Assembly: GCA_029465975.1 (NCBI GenBank)
Contig: CM055743.1
Span: 18,333,507-18,397,506, forward strand
DNA from: Dallia pectoralis
Taxonomy: Eukaryota > Chordata > Actinopteri > Esociformes > Umbridae
Direction: 5' to 3'
DNA length: 64,000 nt
Below the pieces are notes generated by a model that was given only the letters and a program-made list of their open reading frames with translations, searched no databases and was not told the origin of the DNA. Each line of letters starts with the position of its first letter. Within the stretch, counting starts at the first letter, position 1. This document shows, piece by piece, positions 50,544-63,950 of the stretch. The position numbers were made by a program, and so were the translations under genes.

Positions 50544-53500
50544 AGTTCTGCGCTCTGGTTTTGTTCCTCTATGCTCTGTTCAGTTTATGTTTTCCTCTGC
50601 ATTTGGCAGCTGTATCAATATGTTGCCTATTTCTTGGTACGTGTCATTCCTCCTCTGATATTCTTTTTTTTCTGGGCTGTCCGTAGTTTCCTTGTTAGCA
50701 TAAAACAGGCTCCATAGTTAAAATGCACAGCGGTGTTTAAGTACGGAAATAAATATATGGCTGAAAGTCAAATTAGAGTATGAGCTCTCCTAGCCTCAGC
50801 CTTTAGTACCACCCTCTGCTCCGCCTCCTACCTTTGTCTATATGTGGGTCGTTGGCTATAACAAGTCTGACAGTTCTAACAGGTAGGTCAAGTTTAACCA
50901 CATGACTAAAACCCACACCCACTGTGCTATCAGGATCAAAGTTCCATGAAAAAGTATTTCCTCCTCGAATGGGATTGACAGGAAAATGTGTTGTTTTGAA
51001 TATAGAACTCAGGCCCCTGTGAGGAGTGTCTTGGTTATTCTACTTCGTCACAATAAGCCTATTTTAATCTAATACTTTCTCGTCTGTTGGTGTACGTTCT
51101 TTTGCTGTCACTGCTCATGTAGTTCGGGCAGGATGTGTTTGGAATAAAGCCCACTGGTCTTTCAGCCAAAACATGACAGAAATCTGTGTTTCGTAATGAC
51201 AACACCAGCCTCCTCTCAGGCATCTTAGCAGAACGGCCCCAACGGCATTCTGGGATCCTCACCGAGCCTGTTTTTCTCTCTAGGGTGACGACGCTCAGGT
51301 CAAATCCCGCCCCATCGAAGCATTTAATTCGTTACCATTACATGTCCTTAGAAAAAAACGACAGTATTTGTGGAATGTGGAATCTCCATATTGGCTTTGC
51401 TTACTAAAAAAGGTCTTGACATAAGACATTTGAAGAACACGAACACCACAGCTGCTAGGGTTTCACCCACAGGTTCCCTTCCCTTTGAGACTCTGGACTG
51501 CTCTTGTGTAGAACCTATTGACTTGGTTCTCAGACAAGAGCAACATCTCCCTCAGGTGTGCTCTACTGTATGCTAGAGGTTGTCAAATCTCTTTTCTTCT
51601 GACTTAACCAACAGAGAAAGGAGACTAAAATAAATACCAAAACCATCTTCGGATGGCAAGTGAAAATGAAAGTTAAGCAAACAAGGGAGAACAAGGAAAC
51701 TGTAGAGACTGCCTGTTATAGCGGTCCTATAGGGAAATTCCTACAAAAAAATTACAATATAGCACTTTCATTACATGTGCTTCCAAACGGCAGAGGACGA
51801 CTCTGGGTCTTTCTCATTGTCTTATTATTGTCATTATACGTTTTAAGAATGATTAAGTGTAGTTTAGGGCATTTAGCACAAACCGTTATACATTCAATTA
51901 CTTTTTAAAATGTGTCGAAAATCATATCTTTATTTCAAATAGGCTAGAAATGCCGTTATATAAAATGATTCTACCAGTATCTGCCGATTGCATTAAAAGT
52001 ACATCGTTTAACCATCTAGAGGCGCTGGTGTGGCAATAATGTAATATATTATGAGGGACATACCTGCGGTCTCTAACCGCCGGTCCAGCTTGAATGGCAA
52101 AAGTTACTGACACCAAACTGCTAGCGAACTACTAGCCAGCCATGCTAGGTGCTGTAGTATCTAGATAAGGAACTTGCAGTATACTTTAAATAAATGTTTC
52201 CATCGTGTACTTTACCTAAGTGTTCTCAACTGAGGAGGTGAAAGGAGGCGCAAGTGGGGCACACCGTTACCACTGGATTGCTGTCAGTCTCGTTCCTCCG
52301 CCTCGGATTTCCCTGCTGCTTGTGGTGTTATTATTCACTGCTGCCTGGCACTGTGGGTTCGTGACTAGTTTGGGTTTTAACCGTAATGCATCTGCGGTAG
52401 GAGCCCAGGATATGTATTCGCCAGGGAAACAACCCGAAACACAAGAGGAGTCACGACGAATTTGAGATGATGCCCAGATAGCCAATAATAGCTAATTCGG
52501 TAAACGTGGAAATCCATTGTTATTACGATGCTAACATCGGCATGCTAGCTAATAGTATCCAGCTAGCGGCAGGCTAACATTAGCATACTAGCTAGTAGCA
52601 CCCAGCTAGCAATTTGGCTAACATTAGCATACTAGCTAGTAGCACCCAGCTAGCGACCGGCTAACATTAGCATGCTAGCGTGTAGCACCCAGCTAGCGAC
52701 AGGCTAACATTAGCATGCTAGCGTGTAGCACCCAGCTAACGACAGGCTAACATTAGCATGCTAGCTAGTAGCATCCAGCCAGCGATAGGCTAACATTAGC
52801 ATGATAGCGTGTAGCATCCAGCTAGCGATAGGCTAGGTTAGTATTGTGTTGTTTATTAGCCTTGGCGTTTATAGTTTTACATTACCGAAACGTTAACGGC
52901 ATTGTAAGATATGTAACAGCAATTTGTTATCACAAAAACATACATGACCAAGTTAACCATGATGCGTATTAGTTAGATTTGTGATGTGAACTAAAGCTAG
53001 CCAGGTTAAGTTGACAAATTACTAGCTAGTTGGTGTTATTGTTGGCTAACCAGATCCATACAGGATCTGTGGATCTACGCACAGTTTGCCAGATGGAGAC
53101 GTACTTTATTAAATAGGTGTCTTGTGTTTTGGCTGGGGAGGATCACCAAAACCCTTGGCATCGCACACATTGTCCCCAGTCACTCAAAACGAATTGTTTG
53201 TTTTTGACAGTATTGGTTCTTCTTTGCTGTGGGCGAAACTCACTACAAAATCCGCTTTGCCCAAACTAAGTATACATCACAAGATCAGGGGAGACTTGAG
53301 AAATGGCCACATCGGGTCCAACGGGTTTATCTGGTTAGTGTGAATTATTCATATTTTTCGATTCAATGCAAGTTTATAGGAGATGTGTCTGTAACCCGCA
53401 TGTGTGGGATGTGGAATCAGCTGTAAAACATGCCTGTGGCAGAATCCTGTTTATGTCATGTACACTATTTTGGCAGAGGGTACTTAAGGTTCAGGGCTCA

Positions 53501-54876
53501 GTATTAGTACAAAATGGCAAAAGTCACTGAATATTTAACTTGCTGGTAAGGTGCTTCTGGAGGAGACTTTCCTCTCAAGGGGTTACCAAAGTGAGAACAC
53601 AGGTATACTATCTGTGTTGATATTTGTTGTGGTCTAGATCATGTGCTCTTCAGGTGAGTTTTTTGTATAGGTAACAATGATGCAGGCAGTCTCACTTCTC
53701 CACAGGCATACATTTACTTTCTGTTTTGGCAGTCAACAGGAAATTACGAAATAGTAGGATGAGTGAAGCACTTATGTGCCCAACGCCCGGTTTCCCAAAG
53801 GCGACCTAAAGGCTATGTGAGTCGGTAGATTATTTTATGGGAGCTTTGTTAAATCCCAAAGAGGTTCCCAAAGCCATCATTACTTAAGTTGCATTTGAAA
53901 TTGTAATTCATTGACTGACCCAGACCTTTTGCAGAAGAGAACATAATTAAGTAAAAGTACTTAATTATGTGTATTTTAGGGCCAGTCTGTCATTAGGTAC
54001 ATACAGTCTCCAGTGTGTATTAAATCAATATGTGTTTCTCTCACTTCACTGCAAGGTTAAAACAAATATTGCAAAGCTATTACTGTTGTTACAATCAAGC
54101 AGAATATAAAATGTGATTACATCAATGTGTTTATTGATTTGATGAGCATAAAGGCTACATTAAATCATATTTAACACAATTATGTTAATTAATTAATAGA
54201 TATACGTTATTGAGTAAAATGTTGGTAAATGTCGGGTACATAAAAATATCCTTGTCTCGGTATATTTCATGATAAGTTTACTGTGTGCCAAATCTGAATT
54301 TAGTGAATAATTATAATCATATAGTAAGCATTTTGTATTTATATTTTTTAATAATATTTGAGTTGTTTAAGCTGATTTAGAATGGGGCTAAGTTTCATTC
54401 CTATTTTTTCCCCCTAAAAATTACAATTCTCTCTGTGGGTTGTTTAAGGAAACACATGGTACTGCTTTGTGCTGTTGCAGGAATGACACAACAAAAAATG
54501 CCCTTTTTATCACTTTATCAGGAAAACCAGGCCTCATATATATATATATATATATTCATATTTGCAGTGCAGTTCACTATTGAATCATTTTTTACAGATC
54601 CCTTATGTAAACGCCACAGTCGAGTCCTTGGGACACATGGATTTGAATTCACATTCTGTAAATGTAATTTTCGGCTATCCCGTTTTGCCATGTTGACGAC
54701 TTTGAACGTTACGGCCACACATTTTTGTGCGTATTTTGTGGTTGCTGCTTTGCACTAGCGACCCTGTCAGCCAGTATCATCCTCCCTGATGCATTTGCAT
54801 AGTGCTGCCTGGTCTAGGACTACTCTGAAATCTTTGTTGTTCTTTATTTTTCTTTCCACTTGTTCTTTATCTGTAG
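50544..54876. other. Region between the divergent coiled-coil gene and pip5k1a
   Basis: The two genes point away from each other, so both promoters should lie here. The first pip5k1a coding exon has an acceptor, so at least one noncoding exon lies upstream. I could not fix it; the GC-richer stretch near 52.2-52.45 kb is a candidate. It also holds the 43-bp array at 52.53 kb. No other coding signal seen. Confidence 0.45.
52530..52835. repeat. About 43-bp tandem array rich in GCTAGC
   Basis: The unit includes GGCTAACATTAGCATGCTAG and GTAGCACCCAGCTAGCGAC, about seven copies at 43-44 bp. Units are rich in the palindromes GCTAGC and GCATGC. Copies are more diverged than in the kmt2b arrays. Confidence 0.88.
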
Positions 54877-54896
54877 GCTCAACTGGAACTCGGAAA

Positions 54897-57800
54897 ATGG
54901 CTTCCCCGGAGGTGAGAAGCCAACCCCGGTTCTAATCTGTATATTTAACAGCATACGATATTATAAAATGCACTTACCCGATTGGATAAACAGTTTGTGA
55001 ACCCATTGAATCAGCGTTTGTCCATGTTGTCTACTTGCAGGGTGTAGGAAACTCCAGTTCATCTCAAACTATAAAGAAGACCATCGGGCACCGCGGGCTT
55101 GACCCCACTGGCGAGACCACCTATAAGAAGGTCAGAGGTCATTGCATACATACCCGCTGTCATAGAGCTAGACACAGGCTTGTCTTCATGTCAATGGAGT
55201 TTTCTACCATATCCAGGGTTTCCCTCTCCTTTACATATTCAGTTCTAGGTGATAGTAGATTCCACAACCGCAAGTCACAATGGTTCATCTTCCGAAAATA
55301 ATTCCACTGAACTGCTAATTGCATGGTATGATGTAAATTATATAATTTAAGGTCACAGGTGGTGACCAGACTGTCAATGTGTGTAGTTGTAGCTGATAAT
55401 TTGATCCAATTTGAAGGTTTTGGATTAAGAATGTTAGTTTTATAGCCTTTCCTTTAAGTTCAATCTTCAGTTGATTAGCTAGGTAGGCTGACCTAAAATG
55501 TATCTAGTGCCAAAACACTGCCGTACCTCAAAGGCATGGACTCTACAAGACCTTTGAATGTGTCCTCTGGTTTCTGACACCAAGACACTAAAGTTATTAT
55601 TCAAGTAGTTTAAAACTGAAAATGCCTTCATGTCCAATTTTTGGACACAACCATGCAAAGCTTTGTGCACCAAGGTTGCGTTTAACTAAATGCCTAAAAT
55701 ATATAACTAAATTAATGTTAGATACTTACAGAGCATTTGCTTATTAGTTTATTTAACCTTGTAAGCACTATCTCTTTAGCCAACATTCGTAACCTCGAAC
55801 AGTGTACTGTTGTTTAGTATTTTAATTTGAGGATTTAGTCTAAAATCCGTTTTTTTAACATTCTCTCCTTCAGACTACCTCGTCTGCCCTCAAAGGTGCC
55901 ATCCAGCTGGGCATTACCCACACGGTGGGCAGCCTGAGTAGTAAACCAGAGAGAGATGTGCTGATGCAGGACTTCGAAGTGGTCGAGAGCATCTTTTTCC
56001 CGAGGTGTGTGTGTGTGTGTTAATAGAGACCTCTGCAATTGCAGCCGTTACCAGAGTACCATGAATTTTTCCTCGCTGACCTGGCAATTGACTGCTAAAT
56101 TGTTATTGGTGTGTGGTTATGTATTGGAAAGGGCATCTTCATGACAAATGTTACTGTCAGTTAGACTTGTCGTCAATCTGCCTAATTTATAACCCTCCTT
56201 CTTTGTCAGCGAGGGCAGCAACTTGACCCCAGCCCACCACTACAGCGACTTTAGGTTCAAGACCTATGCCCCTATTGCCTTCCGCTACTTCAGGGAGATG
56301 TTTGGTATCCGGCCAGACGATTACCTGGTACTCCTCCCTCTGTCCTCTGTCTTTTACCGGTAGCCTAGACAGTTAGTGTGTCAGGTCACTGGATCAAACC
56401 TTTGACCCAACAGTACTACATCTTTCAGTGTGCCTTTGAGCGTGGCACTTAAACCTGCTTCTTTCTGAACGCCACTCTGGATAAACTTCTGGTAAATTAT
56501 CAACAGTTTGTAATGTGAGGCTGAGAATACAGGTTGACACGATACGTAACCAAGCACTGTTCGGGTTTCAGTATTCGCTGTGCAACGAGGGACTGATTGA
56601 GCTATCCAACTCGGGAGCCAGTGGGTCTCTCTTCTACGTCTCAAGTGATGATGAGTTCATCATCAAGACAGTGCAGCACAAAGAGGCAGAGTTCTTACAG
56701 AAACTCTTGCCGGGCTACTTCATGGTAAGTGTGCGCGTGACAATACATGCTGGCCTTCCCTTCCAGTAAAGAAATAAAATATTTGTTATTACCTGATGCC
56801 ATGTCTGTCAAAGTCAAATGTAGCCCTCCCTCAAGCCTCCATCAGTTTATTCCACTGTGTTCTACGCTCACGGGAATTGGAGTGGAATAGCTTCAGCTTG
56901 TCTCCCTCGTGTGTTCTAGAACCTGAACCAGAACAAGCGGACCTTGCTCCCCAAGTTCTACGGCCTCTACTGCGTCCAGGCGGGTGGGAAGAACATCCGC
57001 ATCGTCGTCATGAACAACCTGCTCCCGCGCGCCATCCGCATGCACCTCAAATACGACATGAAGGGCTCCACGTATAAGAGGCGTGCCTCGGCCAAGGAGC
57101 GAGAGAAGGCCTTCCCCACGTTCAAGGATCTGGACTTCATTCAGGACCTGCCCGACGGCCTGGAGCTGGACCCGGATAACTACAGTGCCCTCGGCAAGAC
57201 CATCCAGAGAGACTGTTTGGTGAGAGGGAATGGGGTCGGGGTGCCTTGTCTCCGTGGTGTGCTTTGAGCGTCTCGCAGTCCAGTGGAGATTTAGCGTCGC
57301 TCACCACTCGATCGTAACGCTATGCTAAAACGCTATGCTAAAACGCTATGCTAAAACGCTATGCTAAAGTGCTATGCTAAAACGCTATGCTAAAACGCTA
57401 TGCTAAAACTGAACTGGGACTCTTTTGTCTCTTTCATCACGGTTCCTGTAGCTGCTGCAGAGCTTTAAGATAATGGATTACAGCATGCTGGTGGGGATAC
57501 ACAACCTGGAGCAGGCGGCCAGGGAACGGGCCGGGGAGGAGGCGACGGGGGCGGTTGGCCCGAGGCCGCCTCCACAGCTGGGCCAGAAGTCTCTCTACTG
57601 TACGGCCATCGAGGCCATCCAAGGGAATGCTCACGGCAATAGAACTCTGGACACCGAGAACCAGTGAGAGGCGTTTTAGTATTCGGCACGAGCCTCCCGA
57701 TTGCGTCAAAAAAATATGTAATTGTATTTATTATTTTGCAGAATGGGAGGTATTCCCGCACGCTCCGCCAAGGGGGAGAGGATGCTGGTGTACATCGGTA

Positions 57801-60212
57801 TTATAGACATTCTGCAGTCCTACAGGTAACCGGCTCTGATGGCGGATTATCTGTACATTAGCGCAGGAACTTTGGAGCAGCAGTAAATATGCTAGTTTTG
57901 ATAGCTACAACGTTTATGACTCTTTCTAAAAGTGTTTCACTCATTTCTTTTTAATGTAGGTTTTGTATCATGTTAAAAGGGTTTAGCGAGGGCCCTCAGA
58001 TCAGTAGTTTTTACATATTACTACATATTACATATGTGTTTTGGGTATGTGGCTTTGTAGTAACCCACGTCCTCTGGTTTTTGCTCAGGTTGACAAAGAA
58101 GATCGAGCACTCCTGGAAAGCTCTGGTCCACGACGGGGTAAGAGTCTGGAGTCACTGGAGTCCTTCGGCGATCGCAATCAAGGACCAAAGTGAAATCTAA
58201 ACCCCGGTCTTCCCTATCTCTTCCAGGATACGGTTTCAGTGCACCGGCCGAGTTTCTACGCGGACCGCTTCCTGAAGTTCATGTGCAATACTGTCTTTAA
58301 GAAAATTCAACGTGAGTGCTTTCGGAGTCACTCATTTGACAATTGACTCATTTGACAGTCCTCACCACTCCTTCTTCTCCTCCCCTTCAGTGAAGACCTC
58401 TCCGTCGAAGAAGAGCCGCGGGACCCTGGGAGGAGGTCGCAGGGCCAACTTGGCGTATGCCGGCACCTCTCCGTTCCCCCAACCCAGCAGTAGCCACAGC
58501 GTCGGACTCCCACACTCCCACAGCACAGAGACAGAGGGGGACAGTGGTGAGCCCTGGCAGAAGGACCCATGTATATGGCCAGGACCCGACGACTGGCCGG
58601 ATGTTAATGTTCATCGTGCCGTTTGCACTTTCTACTACAGAGAAATCCTAATTCATGTTTTTTAGGCGTGCAGTCGGAACGTCCTGACCTGCTACCGAAG
58701 ACCCCTGCACAGGATGATGTCACTAGTAACTCGGGCGAAACAACCCTTTCCAATTCCTCGTTGGGAAGCTCGGGGCTTGCTACCTTGTCTCTATCGGTCA
58801 GGTTAGCATGTGTGTTTTTTTGACATGTTTGTTTGTTTGCCATTTGAGGGAGGGTGAAGTGTCTATTAATTATAAATAGAAATTATCTTTGGGAGTTTCT
58901 AGCTAAACTTTTAATCTCCCTGATCTTTTCCTTGCTTATTTTTCCCCCTTTATTTGAACCCACCACTTGTATTCAACCTGTCTTTTTGAGTTACGTTGTC
59001 TTTAACCTGTTTTCTCGCAGGTCAGTAGGGGTGGAGGTTCACAAGGCAGCCGGCACAGAGCAGGACGCATTTGGCAAGAGGTAAGAAAATAAATGGCATT
59101 CTCTGAAATTTATACTGTATCCTAGTTAAACTTAATGGGGTGTTATTTTCACGTCTACATGGAAGGACCTGTTTTGAAATGGAAACTGGACTTAGACAGA
59201 GCTAGAGGTCCCTCCCTCTACACACCTGAACCAGATTTTGATTGTCATTAGGGGTGGCATGTCTGAAACAGGATGATGTTCCTTTAAGACGAGGTGAAAT
59301 TACTTTTTAACCGTAGTGTATTTTTGGATGATTACATTTGAAGTTTAAATGGGTCGTTAGTATGATGATGACATATTTTCTGGATACACCCTTAATTATA
59401 CGATTCACCCATAAATAACTATTACTTGTCCTCAGTACTGAAGCAGAGGCAACAGGATCGTTGGCTGATGACTGTGTCGATGGAATTGATGGAATTTCAC
59501 TTGATGACATTGTTCCTCAGGCAAGCAGCTGTTATGTAAGTACTCACTTTCTCAAACTGTCTTTCCATCGAAACCTAAATGTGGAAGATCGCTATTTAGG
59601 ACACGTTTATTGTCTTAAATAGTATTGTATTATTCAAGACTACTATGTTATTGTATGAGACTCAAACTGTAATTACTATGGCCCATCAGTACTTAATGTG
59701 AAAGTGTGGTATTCCGTCTGTCATCTCATAACCTCTTTAAGCTTCTATATGTAAGGATGAAGGCCCTAATACTACAGATTAGGACTATACAAATTACATT
59801 CTAAAAGGTTTTGAAACCAGCAAATCTTCTATTTACTGGCACGCTAACTCTTGAACTTTTTGCTTTTTTGTTCATGCAGTAATTATCAGTATTTGATAAT
59901 ACTTAGCTTAAAATACAACCATCTCATAATTATAAGAGGCAAACTGTCTTCACTACTTGAGATTTAATGGCTACATGGCAGTACTCTAATTATATACAAT
60001 ACAATATGAATTACACAATCTCAGTTTTGCAATCTCAGAACTCAGTTATCAAAATAATTGAATTTACCAAAAAAATCAATGCATCCCACATTGAAAATGG
60101 ATAACATTATTGTTTTTGTTTCTTCTCACCGTTACCATATCATAAACCAATTAGAAATAATTTTAATTGTCGATTAAAACAATTACCTGATCACCCTCTT
60201 CTTCTGCAGTGA
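54897..60212 (+). CDS. pip5k1a: Phosphatidylinositol 4-phosphate 5-kinase type-1 alpha
   Basis: Makes PI(4,5)P2 from PI4P at the plasma membrane and in nuclear speckles. Fifteen exons, all in phase: 54897-54911, 55041-55130, 55874-56004, 56210-56327, 56572-56724, 56920-57219, 57452-57663, 57742-57825, 58089-58137, 58227-58311, 58391-58546, 58666-58801, 59021-59080, 59436-59535 and 60210-60212 (stop only), giving 563 aa. Blocks: GETTYKKTTSSALKGAIQLG, SGASGSLFYVSSDDEFIIKT (nucleotide-binding loop and Lys), MKGSTYKRRAS, IMDYSMLVGIHN (catalytic Asp), YIGIIDILQSYR (metal-binding Asp) and activation loop HRPSFYADRFLKFMCNTVFK. The alpha call uses these blocks and the adjacent psmd4. The N-terminus MASPE is shorter than in human. 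The TGA is formed at the first bases of the last exon. Confidence 0.96.
55505..55690. mobile_element. Dispersed repeat fragment related to the 48-bp array unit
   Basis: GTGTCCTCTGGTTTCTGACA followed by CCAAGACACTAAAG aligns with the 48-bp minisatellite unit (GTGTCCTGTGGTATCTGGCA CCAAGACATTA). It lies in the pip5k1a intron between exons 2 and 3 and has unique flanks, so it is an independent interspersed copy. I recall a common fish repeat with 'gaaggtgtcctgtggtatctggcacc'. Class not determined. Confidence 0.5.
57316..57410. repeat. 13-bp tandem array, about 8 copies, in a pip5k1a intron
   Basis: AAAACGCTATGCT with one AAAGTGCTATGCT copy. It ends about 40 bp before the exon 7 acceptor. Confidence 0.9.
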
Positions 60213-62589
60213 TCAACTTGCTGTGAAGGACAGTATTGGACCTGTCAGAAAAATGCGATGGTCAAAGAATGTCGATAGATGGGGTTATGAAGCAAATATA
60301 TTCCAAGGCCTTCCATAAGCGACACCACAGAAGGACAGCCTGACCGAGATAAGAGGAGGAAGAAAAAATGAAAAGACTCAAGGGCCAGCGTGTTTCTACC
60401 GTGCACCGACCGTATTCCGGCGTCCTTTTGACGTGGTTCTAACTTCCGGAACTTGCACAGGATCGGGTGGTACTGTGTTCGTGAGGGAATGGGTGCCTTC
60501 GCTATTAGACCACAGATCTAAGTTAGTTAGCTGCGGTAGGTTGCGCGTTGCATGGCAGCATGGCGAATGCCGCATCTCTCACAAGGACACCACTTTGTGT
60601 TGTTCTTTTCCAGGCAAATGTAGACTTCGAATGTCAGATCGACGATTTGCCTTACTTGATAAGGGCAGACCAAATAAGCCTTCACAACAGGCGCAACCAA
60701 ATGGCTTCAAGATTGTTTGTCTCTCTGTGACTCTTTCAACCTTAACCTGTGAATTGGATTGCTGGAGATGTACCATACTACGCCAGTGTCTTTACATTGG
60801 GCATATACTATATTTTGTTATTATTATTATTCCAAATATGGTGCTGTGACAGTGCTACTCCTTGCGTTCAGAGTATGGTTTTAATGATTTTATTGTGATC
60901 TTGGTTTTATTTTTCTCTGCGTAGTGTTTTATTTTTGGGCTTCCTTCATGACCTTACTGTGAATGTTCCACACAAATGTATGCTGGATTGGCTCAAATGT
61001 ACCCGATATGGGAAGCTAATATAGACAGACCTTGTTGGGGGGAGGGGGTCCTAAGACTTCTGAGGCTGGAGAACAAGCCTACAATCCCTAAGCCTTATGT
61101 ACTGGCAGAGATGGCTTGTGGGTGATGCTTGCCTTCTGATAGGCTTGGAGTAAGATTCACCATAATATATTAACCAATGAAATACTTTCAGATCATCTCA
61201 AGTGCCTTTAGGTAAGGGTTAAGGGGTCAACACCAAATCGTTCTTGTCTTAATGCTACACTTCTTCTGGCTCCAAATTTATATTTGTGATCCCACAATGA
61301 TACAGGTGTAATATTAAACAGGTATCTACCTCTAGAGAAGCCCTGCAACTTGAATGGTTAATGACCATTGCCTGGTGTCCAATCAAACCCTGTAATGTAG
61401 AATTGGCCTTTTTGTTGTTCAAAGTGAGTTGAGAAGGTAACCGGTTGTTTTGCGTGTTGAGATGGCAAAACACAGCCCACCTAGAATGATCTGTTATGGT
61501 TTTGGTTTGCAGGACATGCCAAGCAACTCTGTATTGTACCACTCCAAAATAGAAGTAGCGACTTAAGATATTTTATTTAAGTATACCTATTAGAGCAGTG
61601 TCCTTGTGCTTTGTTGTCAGAATGTATAAGCGCACACCTGGCTGGGACAGCTTCACCTGGTTTGTATATTAAGGTAACAGTGGATGGGACAAGAATAGAA
61701 TATGGATTGCAGTGATTTGAAAATTATAAGGTGGACCAACACATCAGGCTCTATGACGTGAGCCTTGTTATTAGTTTTAACATTCTTTTATTAATGTTAA
61801 TATCATCAAATTACAACTTCCTGAACTAATAACATTATGTACCTGTCCAACCAGCATGAATCAGGTCCACTTCAATAATCTCCATTTTAATATGAATATA
61901 ATGTTGTCTTCAGTGTCATTCCGCCAGACAATTCATGGTCCTTATATTAAAGTTAGCTAGTTAATTTTGTGTATATATATATATGTATGACATTAATCTC
62001 TAAAGCTACTATGACACATTTAAACCCATGTTGAACCAAGTTCGGAACTAGTCATATTTATTAGTTCTTTATTATTTATGTCTGTTTATGCTTTCTCCAA
62101 AAATGTTTTATGCACTGCAGTGATTGTATGCATTATTGAGTAAGAGATATGATGGGGTAAATTCAATTGCATTTCTCTTAATCAGCTGTAACTAAAATTC
62201 AAACGGTTGGGTGTGTCCACTGTTTATCTGTGCTTATTAATACAGATGGTTATATCTGTAACATTTTATTTTCTATATTCCATGAATTCCAAGTTCTACA
62301 GTTCTACAATATGTTCTAAAATACTTTTGTATTAAGCTGTATACAAACACACACAGTTATCACGGATATGCCTTTCATGTGAACATTTGCCTTTTTTCCA
62401 ACATGTTTGTGTTTTTATTCCTACTTGAATTCATTAAAGAGAAATAATGAGACAGTTCTTCCTTGTACTTCCCTTTGTAATAATATTTGCATGCTGTTAA
62501 TATTCGACATGTTAACATTAACATGCTCTGGTCATTGGTAAGCAGGTATCAGGGAAGACAGTGGGGTCTTTGATATGATGTTCCGTCAG
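60213..62589. other. pip5k1a 3' UTR and short spacer to psmd4
   Basis: No coding signal beyond chance ORFs. The longest (60433-60849, plus) has no family features and lies inside the presumed 3' UTR. ATTAAA at about 62433 could serve for polyadenylation. Confidence 0.5.
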
Positions 62590-62684
62590 CCAATCGTAGT
62601 CCCTGTTGTTGACACATGTTGTCCAATAGGAAGCGTCGTTTCTACTTTGTCGTCAGAGAGCGAAAAGAACAGAAAGTTTTCAAA
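62589..62684 (+). promoter_or_regulatory. psmd4 proximal promoter with two CCAAT boxes
   Basis: GCCAATCG at about 62589 and TCCAATAGG at about 62622 lie 60-95 bp upstream of the psmd4 ATG; no TATA box follows. Paired CCAAT (NF-Y) boxes are usual in proteasome-subunit promoters. Confidence 0.55.
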
Positions 62685-63950
62685 ATGGGTCTCGAGAGTA
62701 CCATGGTCTGGTAAGAATAACAGACATTGATGAATTATTATTGAATTATTTTTGGTGTACATGTATGGGTGTACATGTATATGTCGTGTTTATTTTATTT
62801 GTACTAATCGGGTTTTATGGGGGAATATAATATGATTTTACAGATTAGCTTTAGCTTCACTACCCGTCCAGGCTGAGTCATTAGCTACAGTACGCTAGCA
62901 TGCTAAGCTAACGCCGTACGTGACTCGCAATGCCATGGACAACATTATTACCACACCTCTCACTATTAAACATTTGTCACAAATGATAAAACAGTCAAAT
63001 TGCACTCGTTTGCCAGTTGGTAGACATTGGAATTGCGTTTATATTTCATGTACATCTAATCGCAACACCGCTTGATGTGGTGTTGTATTAGCATAGCTGG
63101 CTATAAACCGGCCCCATAATAAGCGGTCTGAGACCGTAGGCATTAGCTGGAGTTAGCCACTTCGGCTAACACTTTCAGTCTTGGATTGCATTATTCATTG
63201 TTATTCTTTATATTACCGTCAGTGCATATAATGACATCTCCTCTTTGTAACGTTGAGTGTTTGGTTAGTCAGTGTCCCTGTGAATGGTTATCGCTTATTC
63301 CAGGCTGCTTTCTTTATATGAAACATATATTTCAACAAACATCCATACTAGTCTCTTCCAACAACAACAACTAAAGAGAGGACTGAAATGGCATTTATTG
63401 TTTTTGCTTATGTCAGGTTGCGGTTTACATTATTATTTTGTATTATCCATTTTGCACATTCACCATTGTGAAAATGGTTGTTTGGCCCCTATGTAGTTCA
63501 TTCAGATTAATAATTTCCTCTCATCCATAGTGTGGACAATAGTGAGTACATGCGCAATGGCGACTTCCTGCCCACCAGACTACAGGCACAGCAAGATGCT
63601 GTCAATATTGTATGCCACTCAAAAACCCGAGCAAACCCGGAGAACAACGTGGGCCTTATTTCGATGTCTAAGTAAGCTTGTGTTTTTGTATGTTAGGAAT
63701 AAGCCAGACAACAGTAATATTCTAAACCTGGCCTGTAACACTTAACACTAAATGTTTCAATATTGGCCTTTAACTGACAATCAGACAGTCTATGTTTTAA
63801 TACTGTTTCGTTGGACTCTTTATGCTTGACTGCAGTAACTGTGAGGTCTTGACCACATTGACCCCAGACACGGGCCGCATCTTATCCAAACTACACGCTA
63901 TCCAGCCAAAAGGAAAGATCTGCTTTTGCACTGGCATCCGGGTAGCCCAC
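62685..63950 (+). CDS. psmd4: 26S proteasome non-ATPase subunit 4 (Rpn10/S5a), N-terminal three exons
   Basis: PSMD4 is the ubiquitin receptor of the 19S proteasome lid-base junction. Three coding exons in phase are visible: 62685-62710, 63531-63671 and 63836-63950. They cover the first 94 residues; the gene continues past the window. The protein starts MGLESTMVCVDNSEYMRNGD and continues FLPTRLQAQQDAVNIVCHSK, TRANPENNVGLISM and TTLTPDTGRILSKLHAIQPK, the start of the von Willebrand A domain. The ubiquitin-interacting motifs lie in later exons. Near-identity to the mammalian sequence makes the call firm. Confidence 0.97.

Noticed and set aside
52220..52465. 81-codon ORF with a hydrophobic stretch upstream of pip5k1a
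   Set aside because: There are no donor or acceptor sites linking it in frame to pip5k1a exon 54897, and no family resemblance. At most it is part of a noncoding first exon.
60433..60849. 138-codon ORF downstream of pip5k1a
   Set aside because: It lies in the presumed 3' UTR, and its second half is hydrophobic low-complexity from T-rich DNA. No splice signals or domain.
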